Assembly (NCBI GenBank): GCA_965226865.1
Contig: CBDDEH010000003.1
Location: forward strand, 372,001 to 436,000
From: CBDDEH01 sp965226865
GTDB lineage: Bacteria; Chloroflexota; Dehalococcoidia; Lucifugimonadales; JAGWBF01
DNA length: 64,000 bases
Reading direction: 5' to 3'
Part shown: one piece after another, positions 59,685-64,000 of the stretch
Layout: the number at the start of each line of letters is the position of its first letter
Numbering within the stretch: position 1 is the stretch's first letter
The notes under the pieces: model-generated
What the model was told of the DNA's origin: nothing
What the model saw: only the letters and a program-made list of their open reading frames with translations
The model's database searches: none
Position numbers and translations under genes: made by a program

Positions 59685-60967
59685 ATGAGAGAACACGAGG
59701 TTCCAACCCACGTGCAGGCCGAGGACAAGGTCCTGCTGTGGTTCACCTTCCCGCAGGTCGTGGCGATGACGGCGGTGTGCGCCCTGTCCTACGGCGCATA
59801 CCGCTACGCCCCCGTCGGGCCGTCCGAGGTGAGGATGGCGGTCGCCGTCCCCCAGGCGGCCCTTGCCGACGACCACGAGCCGTGGCGGGACGAGATCGAC
59901 TTCGAGGTGACGGAGCCGGTCGAAGGGCGGCGGCTCTTCGTCGAGGGACTCACCGTCTCCGGCGACCGGGCCGCCGTCACGCTCAGAGCGGCCACCACCC
60001 TTGACATCCGCGTCCGCGCCTTCGGCGGGCCGGAGGGCACGTGGCTGCGGTTCTGGGGATCGGCCTCCCTGGACGAGGGGGAGCGCATCGACTACTCCCT
60101 CCCCCTGGACGGCCCGAACCCGTCCTTCACCTTCTCGTGGGAGGACACGTTGGGGCAGGCCGGGGCCGTCACCGTCGAAGGCGGACAGATCCCGTACCCC
60201 TTCCGGCCATCGACGGGGAGCTCTGCGACCTGCGGGTCGTCTCCCTGGGATGGAGTCCGGGGGCCGTCGAGGGAGTCGTCGAGTCCGAGTGCGTCACGCG
60301 CATCGAGCACCCGGTGGAGCTTCAAACGGTTGCCGGACACGAGAGCGTCACCGAGACGGCGCTCATGGACGCCCAGGTCGCGGCCATCGAAGGGACGGTC
60401 TCCGCCGCCACTGGTGCGACGCAAGCCAGCGTGCCGTTCGTCCCCAACGGCGAGACGCGGTTCACCCTGCCTGTAGGAGATGGTCAGGCCATCCACGCCG
60501 TGCGCGTGGACGTGAGCCTTGAGGCGAGCCTCCTCATCCCCATCCCCCCGCTGACCGTGCTCACCCACCACCCTGAGCGGACGGAGCAAGTCACCAGGAC
60601 CGTGCACCTCCATCGCCCGGGGGACAGCGACTCCGACAGTGAGACGGCGACGGCCACCTGCGAAGACGGCGCCACGGCGTCCGCCACCGCGACGGCCTAC
60701 GCCTACGTCCCCAGCGCCACCATCGCCAAGGAGGTGACGGTGGACGTGCTGCACAAGGAGCACGTCAAGGCCGAGACGGTGGAGCGAGAGCCGGTCTCCC
60801 GCAGCCGCGAGGAGCACTTGAGCCTCACATCCGGCGTTGGCAGCGACGACCCGTTCGCCGTCCTTGTCCTGCCCGAGCCGGAGCCGGAGGACCCGCCCGC
60901 AGAGCAGGAGCCCGCAGACGGACTGCGCGGCTGGTTCGAGGCGCTGGGATGGGAGTGGCCCTGGTGA
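59685..60967 (+). CDS. PrgI-like membrane protein with large extracytoplasmic domain, one frameshift
   Basis: MREHEVPTHVQAEDKVLLWFTFPQVVAMTAVCALSYGAYRYAPVGPSEVRMAVAV resembles PrgI-family small T4SS proteins (PxxVxxxDKxLxxxTxxQ). A long beta-rich region follows (DIRVRAFGGPEGTWLRFWGSASLDEGERIDYSLPLDG). Near 60200 a C run is one base short and the next frame continues LPAIDGELCDLRVVSLGWSPGAVEGVVESE to LRGWFEALGWEWPW. About 427 residues in all, much longer than PrgI itself, so this may be a fusion or two genes joined. Confidence 0.65.
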
Positions 60968-61281
60968 GGCGGGCGACGGCCCTGCTGCCGCTGACCGGCG
61001 CGGCCCTCGTCTTCATGGGGGCCTCGCCGGAAGAGGAAGCGATGCTTCACGCCTTCGACCGCGTGCTCACGGCGATGGCCTACGCCGGCTCCGGCCTCTG
61101 CCTTTTCGCCATCGTCTGGGCCGGGTTCGTCCTGATGGCCGAGGGAGGCGAGGAGCGCGGCGGCGGACGGGCCAAGGCCGCCGTCGTCATGGCGGTCGTC
61201 GGCCTGGCGCTGGTGCTCTCGGCCAAGGGCGTCGCCGCCCTGCTGAAGCACGGCATCATCCCATCCCTCCCAACACCCTAG
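60949..61281 (+). CDS. Small two-span T4SS protein (110 aa)
   Basis: MGVALVRRATALLPLTGAALVFMGA is a signal or first span; AMAYAGSGLCLFAIVWAGFVLMAEGGEERGGGRAKAAVVMAVVGLALVLSAKGVAALL gives two spans around a Gly/Arg loop, the TrbC/VirB2 plan (compare VirB2 pilins with a charged cytoplasmic loop). It overlaps the previous gene by 19 bases. A second pilin candidate in this operon. Confidence 0.72.
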   Translation: MGVALVRRATALLPLTGAALVFMGASPEEEAMLHAFDRVLTAMAYAGSGLCLFAIVWAGFVLMAEGGEERGGGRAKAAVVMAVVGLALVLSAKGVAALLKHGIIPSLPTP

Positions 61282-61301
61282 AGAAAAGGAAGCAAACCGA
61301 A

Positions 61302-63528
61302 TTAAAGAAGCTGATTGAACGAATCACGAGGCGCGGAGCGGGGAGTACCCCGGACGGGGCCGTCGCTCCGCAGGCCCCCGCCCCCAAGCCGCCGCCACCC
61401 CTGCCCCCGTTCTTCATGCTCTCCCACCTGGAGGAGGACGGCCCCGTGCGCCTGGACGGGGTGAAGCTCGGCGTGTGCGAGGTGATGGGCCTGGAAATAG
61501 ACGAGCCGAAGCTGGGGGCCTCCGCCGGGGCGCTCAACGCCTGCGACTTCCCCGTGCAGCTCCTCATCCGTCAGCACCCGCCGCGCCTTGGCGGGCTGCG
61601 GGAGGAGCTCAGGGAGGCCCAGCCGCAGGACCTTCCCCCACAGACGAGGGCGGCGGCCGAGTCGCTTCGCAGGCTGTTGACCGAGTTGGAGGCCCGCGAC
61701 GGCATCCTCGACCGGCGCTTCTACGCCATCACCGAGTTCGGGCGGTTCGACGAGCTGCGCGGCCTGCTGGCGCGGGCCGGGCTGTCCGTCCACCCCTTCA
61801 GCGGCAGGCGTCTAAGGATGCTGATGCTGGCCTCGGCCCTGGGCGGCACCCCCGCCGAGATCGACGAGGAGACGCCGGTGGAGGTGGAGATGCGCCGCCG
61901 CGAGGTGCGCGTCGGAGACCGCCTGGTCCGCTCCCTCCACCTGGGCAAGTGGCCCCGGTCCCTGGCCCCCGGCTTCCTCCAGAGCCTCATGGCCGCAGGC
62001 GCGCCGATGGACCTGTCCATCCACCTGGGGTCGATTCCCGCTGAGCAGGCGGCCAGGACCCTGGAGTGGCAGAAGGTCCGCTTCGAGTCGGCGCAGAGCC
62101 TCTCCTTCAAGCGGGGCCGCACCATGTCCCCCGAGGCGGAGATTGCCCTGGAGGACGTGACCCGGCTCAGGGACGAGGTGCAGCGGGGCCGGGAGCGGCT
62201 CTTCCACGCGTCCCTCTCCATCACCCTTCACGCGAAGGACGAGGCGTCCCTCAAGGAGATGACCCAGCGGGCCAAGGCCCACTTCGCCGCCACGCTGGGC
62301 AAGCTCGATCCCCTGGCCTTCCGCCAGCGCGAGGGCATCCTGTCCACGCTGCCCCTGGCCCTCAACGCCGTGGCGGAGTGGAGGACGCTGGACACGTCCA
62401 GCATAGCCCGTCTCTTCCCCTTCTCGCCGCCCGACCTGGACACCCGGAGGGGAACCCTCTACGGCATCGACATGCGGGCCTGCGCCCCGGTGGTCTACGA
62501 CCCCTGGGACGGGACGCACCTGAACGCCAACACCGCCGTCCTCGCAAGGTCGGGCAGCGGCAAGAGCTTCGCAACGAAGCTGGGAATGCTGCGGGGCCTG
62601 ACCAGGGGCGTCACCGCCTACGTCATCGACCCCGAAGGCGAGTACGCGGACATGGCGAGGGCGGCAGGCGGGCGCGTCCTCTCTCCCGGCATTCCCGGCC
62701 AGGGCATGAACCCCTTCGTCATCGAGCGGGGCGACTCCGAGGAGCTGCTTCAACGCATCGGCAGCCTGCGCCGGCTCATAGAGGTGATGGTGGGGGAGCG
62801 GCTGAGCGCCGAGCGGCGGGCCTCCCTGGACCACGCCCTGGCGGGCTACTACGCCCAGCCCCGCGAGCGCACCGGCTTCCGCGACTTCTACGAGTACCTG
62901 CACGGAGATGAGGCGGGAGGGAAAGACATGGCGAGGCTGCTGCGGCCCTTCGCAACGGGCAGCCTGCGCAACCTCCTCTCCGACGAGGGCGACGACCTGC
63001 TCTCCAACGAGGCCCTGATCACCGTCTTCGACCTGCGGCTCCTGGAGCCGGAGCTTCGCCCCGCCGCCGCGATGGTCTGCACCGAGACGGTGTGGGCCGC
63101 AGCAGCCCAGGACCCCAAGCCCCGCCTGCTGGTGGTGGACGAGGTGTGGTCGATCATGCAGCACCCGGAGGGAGCGGCCTTCATGGTGAGCATGGCGAAG
63201 CGGGCCAGGAAGCACCGGCTGGGGTTGCAGTTCATCACCCAGGATGTCCAGGACCTTCTGTCCGAGGACTCCTCCCGCGCCATCACCGGCCACTCAGGGC
63301 GGGCGCTGCTTGCAGAACGCCGCCTTCAAGCTGCTCTTGCAGCAGGACGCGGCGGCCATCAGCACCGTGGGCGACGCCTTCGACCTGCCCGAAGACCTGC
63401 AACGCTGGCTGCTGTCCTGCCCCAGGGGAGACGGGCTGCTCTTGTCGAAGGGCCACCGCTTCCCCGTCCGCATCGAGGCCACCCCGGAGGAGACGGAGGT
63501 CATCGAGTGGAGACCCGGTCGTCACTAG
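61302..63528 (+). CDS. virB4: VirB4-like conjugation ATPase, one frameshift
   Basis: About 740 residues. DLSIHLGSIPAEQAARTLEWQKVRFES (N-terminal domain), TLYGIDMRACAPVVYDPWDGTHLNANTAVLARSGSGKSFATKLGML (Walker A), AYVIDPEGEYADMARAAGG (Walker B), PKPRLLVVDEVWSIMQHPEGAAFMVSMAKRARKHRLGLQFITQDV and ITGHSG are typical VirB4/TraC. At about 63297 one T is extra: joining LLQNAAFKLLLQQDAAAISTVGDAFDLPEDLQRWLLS from the next frame gives the normal end, GLLLSKGHRFPVRIEATPEE. The start is unclear: the frame is open from before 61302 but no ATG appears until 61416. Confidence 0.9.
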
Positions 63529-63581
63529 GAGCGACCGAACGACCGCAAGGCGAGAGAACCGATAGAGAAAGGAGCAAGCGA

Positions 63582-64000
63582 ATGAAAGCGAACCCCATCA
63601 AGTGGCTGCTGAACAACGAGGCCAAGAAACCCCCGGCGCTGCTGGCGGTGACGCCGCCCAGGACCGGGGAGAGAACGCTCCTGGGAGTCGAGAACATGCT
63701 CGGCTCCATCGCCGTCCCCGAACCCTTCTCCCTGGAGCTTGCCGGGGACGCCGACGGCGTAACGCTCTTGGCCCGCTGCCTGGACGACCAGGTGGTGCGC
63801 GCCCAGATCGCCGCCCGCTACCCCCAGGCCCAGATACAGGAGATTCCCGCCGAGGACGACCCCCTGCGCCTGGCCGAAGACGAGCAGGCGTGGAGCATGA
63901 CGCTCCGGGCCGACGGCCCCGAGTGCGTGCCTCTCCGGGTCTTCCGGGACGACGACCTGCTCGACCCCGGCTCCGACCCCCTCATCGCCCTCCTGGGCGC
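63582..64000 (+). CDS. VirD4-like coupling protein, N-terminus (off the right edge)
   Basis: ATG 63582 follows AAAGGAG. MKANPIKWLLNNEAKKPPALLAVTPPRTGERTLLGVENMLGSIAVPEPFSLELAGDADGVTLLARCLDDQVVRAQIAARYPQAQIQEIPAEDDPLRLA resembles the N-terminal domain of TraG/VirD4-type conjugative DNA transfer ATPases of the actinobacterial/Chloroflexota kind; the ATPase motifs would lie beyond the window. Assigned from similarity of this region and from gene order after VirB4. Confidence 0.65.
   Translation, partial: MKANPIKWLLNNEAKKPPALLAVTPPRTGERTLLGVENMLGSIAVPEPFSLELAGDADGVTLLARCLDDQVVRAQIAARYPQAQIQEIPAEDDPLRLAEDEQAWSMTLRADGPECVPLRVFRDDDLLDPGSDPLIALLG

Overview
This is bacterial DNA, about 55% GC on the left and visibly GC-richer from about 43 kb on. 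The gene families on the left (COG2159-type amidohydrolases, SnoaL-like protein, alpha/beta hydrolases, dipeptide-type ABC permeases) together with a VirD4/PrgI-type conjugation module suggest a Chloroflexota bacterium, perhaps of the Dehalococcoidia/SAR202 type. That placement is inferred from general knowledge of where such families occur; no rRNA or marker gene is present to prove it.

Layout. 1-12.99 kb: chromosomal genes mostly on the minus strand (CobW GTPase, polysaccharide deacetylase, LOG-family protein, MsrA, a tiny SEC-C protein, a beta-lactamase-fold hydrolase broken by an IS1182-type insertion, amidohydrolase and alpha/beta hydrolase genes and fragments, a SnoaL-like protein and two ABC permeases). 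13.9-16.25 kb: a multi-PAS histidine kinase truncated at both ends. 16.25-26.25 kb: a complete type I-E CRISPR-Cas locus (short four-repeat array, cas2, cas1, cas6e, cas5e, cas7e, cas11, cas8e, cas3), a decayed three-repeat array in the opposite orientation between cas8e and cas3, and a divergent DEDDh exonuclease beyond cas3. 26.9-43 kb: a patchwork of gene fragments and insertion sequences (CARDB/metalloprotease/LRR fragment, large serine recombinase without its catalytic domain, IS5, IS3, IS1380 and IS110 elements, a duplicated helicase piece) mixed with small secreted or membrane proteins and lspA. 43-64 kb: an integrative-conjugative or plasmid-like module. A minus-strand operon encodes helicase, adenine methyltransferase, zinc-ribbon proteins, RadC, SSB, DUF2958, a Cas4-like nuclease, a TSCPD protein, DUF7007, a Rad52-like protein and a primase. 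A divergent plus-strand operon encodes VirB6-like, VirB2-like, PrgI-like, VirB4 and VirD4-like proteins. No relaxase or integrase is visible, so the element runs past the right edge.

How the parts work together. The I-E genes could form Cascade (Cas8e, Cas11, Cas7e, Cas5e, Cas6e) with Cas3 as effector and Cas1-Cas2 for acquisition, with the DEDDh nuclease as a possible prespacer trimmer. The mobile module pairs DNA-processing functions with a type IV secretion channel. Its genes are repeatedly separated by pairs of GC-rich hairpins just after stop codons, which is the most unusual regulatory structure seen here.

Caution. At least twenty single-base frameshifts interrupt otherwise well-conserved proteins, including cas1, cas3, lspA, virB4 and virB6, and most lie in C or G runs. 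This looks more like uncorrected homopolymer errors than wholesale decay. By contrast, the gene-to-gene junctions (near 8.67, 13.93, 16.25, 26.97, 29.05, 33.58 and 34.55 kb) and the IS insertions look like real rearrangements.
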